A stretch of DNA of 64,000 bases from Pseudomonadota bacterium (GTDB taxonomy: Bacteria > Pseudomonadota > Alphaproteobacteria > Sphingomonadales > Sphingomonadaceae). Made by a program: the position numbers and the translations under genes. The notes under the pieces were generated by a model. The model was not told the origin of the DNA, did not search any database, and saw nothing but the letters and a program-made list of their open reading frames with translations. The stretch lies in NCBI GenBank assembly GCA_023458055.1, contig JAEXAW010000016.1, positions 1-64,000 of the forward strand, in the 5' to 3' direction. Positions within the stretch are counted from its first letter, which is position 1. Each line of letters starts with the position of its first letter. Of the stretch, positions 47,430 through 54,505 are shown piece after piece.

Positions 47430-49469
47430 ATGACCGAAGAAACCCCCAAAACCGTAACCACCGAAAAGCAGGGCGATATTCTTGTCGTCACCGTCAACAA
47501 CCCGCCGGTCAATGCGCTCTCCTGGCATGTGCGTGAGGGCTTGGACAATGCGGTGAAAGAATTGGCGGCGGATGACAGCCTCAAGGCCATGTTGCTGCGC
47601 TGTGATGGTCAGACCTTTATCGCGGGTGCGGACATCACCGAATTTGGCGGACAGATGAAGGGCCCCGATCTCAACAGCGTGATTGATGATATGGAAGCCT
47701 CGACCAAGCCGATCGTTGCCGCCATCCACGGAACGGCGCTTGGGGGTGGCCTCGAAACCGCACTCGGTGCACATTATCGCGTGGCGGTGCCATCGGCTAA
47801 GCTCGGCGTACCCGAAGTCAAGCTCGGCCTACTTCCCGGCGGCGGCGGCACCCAGCGCCTGCCGCGCCTGGTCGGCGTTGCCATGGCGGCGGACATGGCG
47901 AGCGGCGGCGTTCCGATTTCGGCCGCCAAGGCTAAGGAAGCGGGCCTTGTCGATGAATTGGCGCGTGAAGAGCATCTGACCGAAGACGCGCTCGCCTTCA
48001 CCCAAAAGGCCATCGGCATGGGGCCGCGCGCAACGCGCAGCCTTCCCGTCACCGGTGACGTCGAAGCGATCAACGCGCTCAAGACTGCCAATGCCAAAAA
48101 ATGGCGCGGCTTCGAAGCGCCCTATGCCAACTTGGCCTGCGTCGAGGCGGCAACCCGTTTGCCGTTTGACGAAGGTCTCGCGTTCGAACGTGCCGAATTT
48201 ATGAAGCTGATGTTCGGATCGCAATCCGCAGCGCAGCGTCACATGTTCTTTGCCGAACGTCAGGCGGCGAAGATCGATGGTCTTCCCAAAGATATCAAGC
48301 TGCGCGACATCAAGAAGGTCGGGGTGATCGGTGCCGGTACGATGGGCGGCGGCATTTCGATGAACTTCCTGTCGGCAGGGGTTCCCGTCACCATCGTAGA
48401 AATGGCGCAGGACGCGCTTGACCGCGGCACCGGCATCATCCGCAAAAATTATGAAGCCACCGCAGCCAAGGGCCGGATGAAGCCGGAACAGGTCGAACAG
48501 GCGATGGGGCTTCTCACCCCTACCCTCGACATGGCCGCGCTCGCGGATTGCGACCTCATCATCGAGGCGGTCTATGAAAATATGGATGTGAAGAAGGAAA
48601 TTTTCACCAAGCTTGACGGCATTGCCAAACCGGGTGCGATCCTTGCTTCCAACACCAGCTATCTTGATGTTGACGAGATTGCGAGCTCCACCAAGCGTCC
48701 GCAGGATGTGCTTGGCATGCATTTCTTCTCGCCCGCCAATGTGATGAAGCTGCTTGAGGTGGTGCGCGGCGAAAAGACCGCGGATGATGTGCTCGCAACC
48801 GTGATGGCGCTGGCCAAGAAAATCGGCAAAGTCGCGGTCGTCGCAGGTGTTTGCCATGGCTTCATCGGCAATCGCATGCTCGCGCCGCGCCAGATCGAGG
48901 CGATGAACCTCCTCATGGAAGGCGCGACCCCGCAACAGATCGACAAGGTTCATGTCGAGTTCGGCATGCCGATGGGGCCGTTCCAGATGTCCGACCTTGC
49001 GGGTATCGACATCGGCTGGCACCGCGATCCGGCCCGCATCGAAAATATCCGCGATGCGCTCTGTGCCGAAGGTCGCTTCGGTCAGAAATCGGGCAGCGGT
49101 TTTTATGATTATGACGAAAAGCGCAATCCCACCCCGTCAGCGCGCGTGCAGGCGATCATTGATGAATTCGCGGCCAAGTCAGGCAAGCCCAAGCGCGAGA
49201 TTAGCGACGAAGAAATCGTTGAACGCACGCTCTATCCGATGGTTAATGAAGGCGCGAAAATCCTGGCCGAAGGCAAAGCCCAGCGCGCCAGCGATATCGA
49301 TGTCGTATGGATCTACGGCTATGGCTGGCCGGCCTATCGGGGTGGCCCCATGTTCTGGGCCGACCTTGAAGGCGCGGACAAGATCGTCGCCGGCCTTGAG
49401 AAGCACGGCTTCGAAGTGGCGCCGCTCTTGAAGGAAAAGGCAGAGAAAAAAGAGCGCTTCAATCGCTGA
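47430..49469 (+). CDS. Multifunctional enoyl-CoA hydratase/3-hydroxyacyl-CoA dehydrogenase (FadB/FadJ alpha subunit type)
   Basis: The 679-residue protein has an enoyl-CoA hydratase domain (about 1-190; AIHGTALGGGLETALGAHYRVA and LGVPEVKLGLLPGGGGTQRL with the catalytic Glu pair). An NAD-binding 3-hydroxyacyl-CoA dehydrogenase domain follows (from about 292; KVGVIGAGTMGGGIS, DVLGMHFFSPANVMKLLEVV), then two C-terminal helical domains. It carries out the second and third steps of beta-oxidation. AAGGAG lies upstream. A thiolase partner is not adjacent. Confidence 0.95.
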   Translation: MTEETPKTVTTEKQGDILVVTVNNPPVNALSWHVREGLDNAVKELAADDSLKAMLLRCDGQTFIAGADITEFGGQMKGPDLNSVIDDMEASTKPIVAAIHGTALGGGLETALGAHYRVAVPSAKLGVPEVKLGLLPGGGGTQRLPRLVGVAMAADMASGGVPISAAKAKEAGLVDELAREEHLTEDALAFTQKAIGMGPRATRSLPVTGDVEAINALKTANAKKWRGFEAPYANLACVEAATRLPFDEGLAFERAEFMKLMFGSQSAAQRHMFFAERQAAKIDGLPKDIKLRDIKKVGVIGAGTMGGGISMNFLSAGVPVTIVEMAQDALDRGTGIIRKNYEATAAKGRMKPEQVEQAMGLLTPTLDMAALADCDLIIEAVYENMDVKKEIFTKLDGIAKPGAILASNTSYLDVDEIASSTKRPQDVLGMHFFSPANVMKLLEVVRGEKTADDVLATVMALAKKIGKVAVVAGVCHGFIGNRMLAPRQIEAMNLLMEGATPQQIDKVHVEFGMPMGPFQMSDLAGIDIGWHRDPARIENIRDALCAEGRFGQKSGSGFYDYDEKRNPTPSARVQAIIDEFAAKSGKPKREISDEEIVERTLYPMVNEGAKILAEGKAQRASDIDVVWIYGYGWPAYRGGPMFWADLEGADKIVAGLEKHGFEVAPLLKEKAEKKERFNR

Positions 49470-49484
49470 TATACCGCGCCTCGC

Positions 49485-49563
49485 CCGGTGTAATTTTACA
49501 CTGGAGCCGGGGCGTTGGTAATATTTTGTTAACGATTTGACCTGTAAAAAACGGTAACAAAAT
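49485..49563. other. Two inverted repeats upstream of the 41-residue ORF
   Basis: GTGTAA-TT-TTACAC (49488-49501) with extra pairs outside forms a hairpin just after the fadJ-like stop. Further on ATTTTGTTA (49523-49531) and TAACAAAAT (49555-49563) are perfect 9-bp inverted copies 23 bp apart, ending 7 bases before the ribosome site of the small gene. They could be operators or leader structures. No standard promoter is obvious between them. Confidence 0.45.
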
Positions 49564-49587
49564 TCACGAAAGGGGAAGATAACGCCA

Positions 49588-49713
49588 ATGCCGTTTTTCA
49601 AGTTCAAAGGTGCCCAAGGCGTTATCTGGTTGACCCTCGACCGCAAAGGTAAACTGCTCCCGTCGCAATTTGCGCCGTGGAAACCGGCAGGTAAGGTTAA
49701 GGTCGGCGAATAA
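49588..49713 (+). CDS. 41-residue basic small protein
   Basis: The frame begins MPFFKFKGAQGVIWLTLDRK and ends with GKVKVGE. It has a good ribosome site (AGGGGAAG, 9 bases before the ATG), an in-frame stop upstream at 49555, and a strong terminator 28 bp after its stop. The protein is basic and rich in beta-branched and aromatic residues, with no signal sequence or long hydrophobic helix. I do not recognise it. The clean ribosome site plus dedicated terminator argue for a real gene despite its size. Confidence 0.65.
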   Translation: MPFFKFKGAQGVIWLTLDRKGKLLPSQFAPWKPAGKVKVGE

Positions 49714-49740
49714 TCTTCATTCGCATCGCGCCTCAATAAA

Positions 49741-49774
49741 AAGGCCGCTTCCGCGTAACCGGAAGCGGCCTTTT
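49741..49774. terminator. Bidirectional rho-independent terminator
   Basis: A perfect 13-bp stem (49741-49753 with 49760-49772, AAGGCCGCTTCCG/CGGAAGCGGCCTT) has a 6-base loop. It is followed by TTTT on the plus strand and preceded by an A-run that gives a T-run on the minus strand. It serves both the 41-residue gene and the convergent glpX. Confidence 0.85.
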
Positions 49775-49804
49775 CCCGTTTTGGCTTTTGGCCCCTAATG
49801 CGGC

Positions 49805-50779
49805 TCAGAAACGATGTTCACCCTTGACCCAGCGCACTGTTCCTGAAGAGGCGCGCATCACCACGCTTTCGGTCGTCATCTTGCCATCGCGGCGGCGTTT
49901 GACACCTTCGAGGAGCGAGCCGTCGGTAACCCCGGTTGCAGCGAAGATGACATCACCCTTGGCCAGTTCTTCGAGGCGGTAAACCTTGTCGAGATCTTCA
50001 ACGCCCCATTTGCGGGCACGGGCGCGTTCGGCTTCATTCCGGAACACGAGACGACCTTGAAACTGTCCTCCGACACAGCGCAGCGCGGCTGCTGCGAGCA
50101 CGCCTTCGGGGGCGCCGCCGGTGCCCATATACATATCGATGGTGGTGTCGGGGTTGGTGACGGCAATCACGCCGGCTACGTCACCGTCGGGGATGAGAAC
50201 CACACCACAGCCGAGGCCGCGCAGTTCATCGATGATCGCTTCATGGCGCGGGCGGTCAAGTACGCACACAATGATATCACCGGGCTCCACACCCTTGGCC
50301 TTGGCCACGGCTTTGACATTGTCGCTGACCGATTTTGTGAGGTCGATCACGCCCTCTTCATAGCCGGGGCCCACCGCAAGCTTTTCCATATAAACGTCGG
50401 GTGCGTTCAACAAATTGCCCTTGTCGGCAATCGCGAGCACGGCCAGCGCATTGGGCCCGGCCTTAGCCGTGATCGTCGTGCCTTCGAGCGGATCGAGCGC
50501 GATATCGATGGCAGGACCGTTGCAGTCGGGGCGGCCAACTTTTTCGCCGATATAGAGCATCGGCGCTTCGTCGCGTTCGCCTTCGCCGATAACCACGGTG
50601 CCGTCCATATCGAGTTGGTTGAGGGCGGCGCGCATGGCTTCAACCGCTGCTGCATCGGCCGCTTTTTCATCGCCGCGTCCGATCAGCTTCGAGGCCGAAA
50701 TCGCGGCTGCTTCGGTGACGCGTACCATTTCGAGCACGAGAACGCGATCAAGATTATTGCTTGCAGTCTCAGCGGTCAT
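49805..50779 (-). CDS. glpX: Fructose-1,6-bisphosphatase class II
   Basis: The 324-residue class II FBPase hydrolyses fructose-1,6-bisphosphate in gluconeogenesis; some members also act on sedoheptulose-1,7-bisphosphate. Motifs are VVIGEGERDEAPMLYIGEKVG and IALDPLEGTT (metal and phosphate sites), VCVLDRPRHEAIIDELRGLG and YMGTGGAPEGVLAAAALRC. I start at MTAETASNN (50779) because GAGG lies upstream; the frame continues to 50875. It ends at a bidirectional terminator and is divergent from the secreted protein gene at 50875. Confidence 0.95.
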   Translation of the reverse strand: MTAETASNNLDRVLVLEMVRVTEAAAISASKLIGRGDEKAADAAAVEAMRAALNQLDMDGTVVIGEGERDEAPMLYIGEKVGRPDCNGPAIDIALDPLEGTTITAKAGPNALAVLAIADKGNLLNAPDVYMEKLAVGPGYEEGVIDLTKSVSDNVKAVAKAKGVEPGDIIVCVLDRPRHEAIIDELRGLGCGVVLIPDGDVAGVIAVTNPDTTIDMYMGTGGAPEGVLAAAALRCVGGQFQGRLVFRNEAERARARKWGVEDLDKVYRLEELAKGDVIFAATGVTDGSLLEGVKRRRDGKMTTESVVMRASSGTVRWVKGEHRF

Positions 50780-50874
50780 AATTTGGCCATCCTCTTCTTG
50801 TGTCTTGGAGCACTGGCATCGCAGGAGTCGCAGCCGGTGGTTTATGGCGGCTCCGTTAGGGGAGAGGAGGCGCA

Positions 50875-51267
50875 ATGTCGAGTGCCGTTCGCGCCGTCAT
50901 GTTGCTTATGTTGCTCTGTCCCGGCGGGGTCACTGCGCAATCCTATGATGATCCGCAGGCCAGGGATTATATTCTCAAAGCCAAACGCAATATGGGCATC
51001 ACGCCGCGCGAAGATTGCGGTCAACCGGACGAGGATGGTGCCATTGTCGTATGCGGACGGAGGGGGCAGAATCGTTTACCGTTACCCGAAGAGCGGAGTG
51101 ATGCGGACGGGGGACGGGTGCGGGGAGAGGTGCCGCGCGCCTCGACGGATCTTCCTAATCCGCCGGATTGCCGCGCCGCGATCGGTAAAGTCAACCGGTG
51201 CGGCAGCGGATCTGCTCCCAGCGTATTTTTTAAATTGCTTCAGAAGTCGACCGATCCTGACGGCTAA
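50875..51267 (+). CDS. Small secreted protein with IVVCGRR motif
   Basis: The 130-residue product has a signal peptide (to about residue 22, VTAQ). It has a central AIVVCGRRGQNRLPLPEE, resembling the EIVVVARLPEKDRYRIPE region of the protein encoded at 53960. Four cysteines (CGQ, VCG, DCR, RCG) could form disulfides. I do not recognise a named family; such small secreted proteins are typical of sphingomonads. GGGGAGAGGAGG precedes the ATG. It is upstream of ctpA by about 200 bp. Confidence 0.75.
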   Translation: MSSAVRAVMLLMLLCPGGVTAQSYDDPQARDYILKAKRNMGITPREDCGQPDEDGAIVVCGRRGQNRLPLPEERSDADGGRVRGEVPRASTDLPNPPDCRAAIGKVNRCGSGSAPSVFFKLLQKSTDPDG

Positions 51268-51469
51268 TGGAACCGCCGGCCAAAATTCCTGACCGCTATC
51301 GCGGGAGCAACAAATAACCGTCGGAACCACTTATGGACAGCAAATGTTCAGTTTTACAAATGCACATTATTCCTGCGCTATTCGCTTTGCATTGGCGATG
51401 AAACGCCTTATTCAGGCGATGAATTGCGCGGCGAACTGACCGGGCCCGAGATTGGAATATTTTTCGACG

Positions 51470-52846
51470 ATGACCAAAACTTCTTTTCGTGCAAATACGA
51501 CCGCGTTTCTGCGCACCGCTGCGGCGGCGAGCGTGTTGGCGCTCGTCCCGCTGACCACTGGCGCGATGGCGGCGATTGACGCCAAGACACAGAATGAATT
51601 TGCTCGTTTTATGGCTGTTTTCCAAGAGGTTAAAGCAAATTATGTCGAGCCGGTAGATACAAATAAGCTGATGGATGGAGCGATTTCGGGGATGCTCTCC
51701 AGCCTTGATCCGCACAGTTCCTATCTGGACGCGCGTGATTTCGAGCAGCTTCGCACCCAGACCGAAGGCGAGTATGGCGGTCTTGGCCTTTCGGTCACGA
51801 TGGAGGATGGTGCGGTCAAGGTGATCGCGCCGACGGCCGGAACCCCGGCTGATCGCGCGGGCATCAAACCGGGCGATTATATTACCCATATTGATGGCAA
51901 GCTGATCTTTGGCGGGGCGCTGGACGAGGCAGTAGACCAGATGCGAGGAACCCCCGGAACAAAAGTCGGACTAACCATTGTTCGTCCGGGACGGGAGAAG
52001 CCGCTTGAGCTGAATCTCATGCGCGAGGTGATTTTGATCAAGCCGGTCAAGTGGGAGGTCAAAAATAATATTGGTGTGATTTCCATCGCGAGCTTCTCCG
52101 AAACCACGACGCGCGACTTGCGCGCTGCGATGACGGCGATTGACAAGAGCCTCGGTGGCAAGAAGCCGACCGGCTATATTCTCGATCTGCGCTCGAATCC
52201 GGGTGGGCTCCTCGATGAAGCTATCGGAGTTAGCGACACATTCCTCAATACCGGCGAAATCGTTTCGCAGCGCGGACGCACGGCGAGCGAAACCGAACGC
52301 TATTTTGCCCGCAATGGCGATATGGCAAATGGCAAGCCGATCATCGTCCTGATTGATTCCGGCTCGGCGTCGGCGGCGGAAATTGTTGCAGGTGCACTGC
52401 AGGATCAGAAGCGCGCGCTGGTTATGGGCGAACGCAGCTTTGGCAAGGGATCGGTACAGACGGTATTGCCGCTCTCCGAAACGACCGCGCTCCGCCTCAC
52501 GACCGCGCGCTATTACACGCCGTCGGGTCGCTCGGTTCAGGAAGGCGGGATTGATCCTGATATCAAGGTCCCGCAACTTTCCGACCCTGATTATAAATCG
52601 CGCCCAAAATTCCGCGAAGCGGACCTGCGCCGCCACCTCGTCAATGACAAGAAGATCGATAATAGTGTGCTCGAAGAGGACACGAAGGATGATCCGCGTT
52701 TCAACATGACCGCCGAGCAATTGAAGAAACAGGGCATTGAGGATTTCCAGCTCGACTACGCCCTGAAGACCCTTGGGCGCATTGCCGCTGGCCCGAAGAT
52801 GGCAAACGGCACGCCGATTCCCCCGGCTCCGGTACAAAAGAACTGA
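51470..52846 (+). CDS. ctpA: S41 family C-terminal processing peptidase
   Basis: The 458-residue protein has a signal sequence (about 1-34), an N-terminal helical part with LMDGAISGMLSSLDPHSSYLD, a PDZ domain (about 95-165, GLGLSVTMEDGAVKVIAPTAG) and the S41 catalytic domain. The nucleophile is in VLIDSGSASAAEIVAGAL and the catalytic Lys in GERSFGKGSVQTVLPL. It processes or degrades periplasmic proteins from their C-termini. The ATG at 51470 gives the signal peptide; an in-frame TTG at 51452 is less likely. dsbB and coq7 follow. Confidence 0.94.
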   Translation: MTKTSFRANTTAFLRTAAAASVLALVPLTTGAMAAIDAKTQNEFARFMAVFQEVKANYVEPVDTNKLMDGAISGMLSSLDPHSSYLDARDFEQLRTQTEGEYGGLGLSVTMEDGAVKVIAPTAGTPADRAGIKPGDYITHIDGKLIFGGALDEAVDQMRGTPGTKVGLTIVRPGREKPLELNLMREVILIKPVKWEVKNNIGVISIASFSETTTRDLRAAMTAIDKSLGGKKPTGYILDLRSNPGGLLDEAIGVSDTFLNTGEIVSQRGRTASETERYFARNGDMANGKPIIVLIDSGSASAAEIVAGALQDQKRALVMGERSFGKGSVQTVLPLSETTALRLTTARYYTPSGRSVQEGGIDPDIKVPQLSDPDYKSRPKFREADLRRHLVNDKKIDNSVLEEDTKDDPRFNMTAEQLKKQGIEDFQLDYALKTLGRIAAGPKMANGTPIPPAPVQKN

Positions 52847-52863
52847 TTGCGGGATAGCAACTC

Positions 52864-53358
52864 ATGCGGGCAATGATGGTTGATGCAGCATCGCGGCGGG
52901 CGCTGGGTTTGGCAATTGCGGTGCCTGCACTCTTATGGGGTGGCGCTGCGCTGATTGCACAGCGGGTGTTCGGCCTGCCGCCTTGCGAAATGTGTATGTG
53001 GCAGCGCTGGCCGCATATGGCGGCGCTGGCGCTCGCGCTGCTGGCTTTCATGCTCCGCAATCAGCCCGTGTCGCGGCTACTGGTGTGGCTTGCAGCGCTC
53101 GCCATCGCAGTGAGCGGCGTGATCGGCATTTATCATGCAGGGGTCGAATATGGCTGGTGGGAAGGGCTTACCCGTTGCGCGACTTTGCCCGGGGCCAGCG
53201 GCGGCGATTTCATGAAGGATATTATGAGCAAACCGCTGGTGCGTTGCGATGTGGCGGCGTGGACCTTTGCCGGAATTTCGCTGGCCGGTTTCAACGCAAT
53301 ATTCTCGCTCGGCAGCGCGGCGGTGATTGCAACTCTGCTGATGAGACGCAAACCATGA
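52864..53358 (+). CDS. dsbB: Disulfide bond formation protein B
   Basis: DsbB reoxidises DsbA and passes electrons to quinone. The 164-residue protein has four transmembrane helices and the two cysteine pairs Cys41-Cys44 (PPCEMCMWQRWP) and Cys105/Cys128 (LTRCATLPG, LVRCDV). It begins 17 bp after the ctpA stop, and the next gene overlaps its stop (ATGA). No dsbA is in the window. Confidence 0.93.
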   Translation: MRAMMVDAASRRALGLAIAVPALLWGGAALIAQRVFGLPPCEMCMWQRWPHMAALALALLAFMLRNQPVSRLLVWLAALAIAVSGVIGIYHAGVEYGWWEGLTRCATLPGASGGDFMKDIMSKPLVRCDVAAWTFAGISLAGFNAIFSLGSAAVIATLLMRRKP

Positions 53359-53894
53359 CGCGCAACCGTTCGACCCCCCCTAGTCAGCGCGCCATCAAAA
53401 GCATGATCCGCGTGGATCAGGCTGGCGAATTTGGCGCAACCCGCATCTATGCCGGACAACAGGCGGTGATGGGGGACCGGGCTCCCGGATCCGCCGCAGT
53501 CGCGGGTATGGCGGCGCAGGAGGAAGCCCATCTTGCCTGGTTCGATTCCGAGATGGCGCGGCGCGGTGTTCGCCCGACCCTACTCCAACCCTTCTGGCAT
53601 GTTGCGGGCTTTGCCTTGGGTGCCACCACGGCAGCGCTCGGCCCCGAAGCTGCGATGGCCTGTACCGCCGCGATTGAAACGGAAATCGACAAACATTATC
53701 AGGAACAACTCGAAGAATTGGGTGACCACGAACCCGAACTTGCGGCGAAAATCGCGCAGTTTCGCGATGAGGAAATCGAGCATCGCGACCATGCGCTGGC
53801 TGCAGGTGCGGAACGTGCCCCCGCCTATCCGATTCTCTCCGGCCTGATCCGCCTCGGCTGTCGCGCCGCCATCGAACTTTCCAAGCGGATATAG
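53355..53894 (+). CDS. coq7: Demethoxyubiquinone hydroxylase (COQ7/CAT5 type)
   Basis: The 179-residue di-iron protein hydroxylates 2-octaprenyl-3-methyl-6-methoxy-benzoquinone (demethoxyubiquinol) in ubiquinone synthesis. Iron ligands are visible as Glu25 (DQAGEFGA), Glu56/His59 (QEEAHLAWF), Glu108 (AIETEIDKHY) and Glu140/His143 (RDEEIEHRDHA). Its ATG overlaps the dsbB stop by ATGA, implying translational coupling. The earlier opening of the frame at 52935 is a shadow of dsbB. Placement with dsbB is sensible as both depend on quinones. Confidence 0.94.
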   Translation: MTRNRSTPPSQRAIKSMIRVDQAGEFGATRIYAGQQAVMGDRAPGSAAVAGMAAQEEAHLAWFDSEMARRGVRPTLLQPFWHVAGFALGATTAALGPEAAMACTAAIETEIDKHYQEQLEELGDHEPELAAKIAQFRDEEIEHRDHALAAGAERAPAYPILSGLIRLGCRAAIELSKRI

Positions 53895-53959
53895 TGGAGC
53901 TTTTGGGCCCACCCGCCGTTCATTATAGAGACACATAAGTTTCTGCTAAGGATGCTCAT

Positions 53960-54499
53960 ATGCACAAGATTTTCACCCGCTCGCTGATCGCGCTGCCGCT
54001 TGCAGCCGCTGCTTTCATTGCCGCACCCGTCGCGGCTCAGGATAATGCCGGGGACAAGGTGCGGCAGGTGATCGTTTATGGCGATGACCCTGCGCCTGCA
54101 CAGTCGAACTCCGACGAAATCGTGGTCGTCGCGCGTTTGCCCGAAAAGGACCGCTACCGCATCCCGGAAATGTTCCGCAATGACCCTAACAAGCCCTCCG
54201 AGCAGGCATGGACCAATCGCGTGATCGCGCTCGAACGGGCGGGCGCTTATGGCATCGACAGCTGCTCGCCATCCGGCATGGGCGGGTTTACCGGATGCAT
54301 GAGCCGCCTCATCAACAATGCCTATGCGGAAAAGCGCCAGCAGGACAAGGTCGATTGGGCGCGGATGACGGCAGAACAACGCCAGAAGCGCTTGGATAAG
54401 ATCGACGCAGAAGCCGAAGCGGTTGAAGCGCGGGTCAAGGCGGAAGAAGCGCGCAAGAAGGCGCAGTCCGAAGCCGAGGCGGCATCGCCTAAAAACTAG
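53960..54499 (+). CDS. Secreted protein with IVVVARLPE motif and C-terminal coiled coil
   Basis: The 179-residue product has a signal peptide (to about residue 27, PVAAQ). A motif SDEIVVVARLPEKDRYRIPEM and a central domain with GIDSCSPSGMGGFTGCMSRL (two Cys) follow, and then a highly charged coiled coil (about 125-175). A motif relative is the protein at 50875. The family is not recognised. TAAGGATG lies upstream of the ATG. It is convergent with the M16 peptidase gene, 6 bp apart. Confidence 0.75.
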   Translation: MHKIFTRSLIALPLAAAAFIAAPVAAQDNAGDKVRQVIVYGDDPAPAQSNSDEIVVVARLPEKDRYRIPEMFRNDPNKPSEQAWTNRVIALERAGAYGIDSCSPSGMGGFTGCMSRLINNAYAEKRQQDKVDWARMTAEQRQKRLDKIDAEAEAVEARVKAEEARKKAQSEAEAASPKN

Positions 54500-54505
54500 G
54501 ACGTT

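Noticed and set aside
47829..49022. 397-residue frame antisense to the FadB/J-like gene
   Set aside because: A His/Arg-rich shadow of a clearly conserved multifunctional enzyme.
51323..51348. GGAAC-N17-TGTT upstream of ctpA
   Set aside because: The -10 part deviates from CGTT and the distance to the start codon is over 120 bp; not claimed as an EcfG promoter.
53896..53920. GGAGC-N16-CGTT upstream of the secreted protein at 53960
   Set aside because: The -35 part has one mismatch to GGAAC; it is suggestive but below the standard used for the two exact matches.
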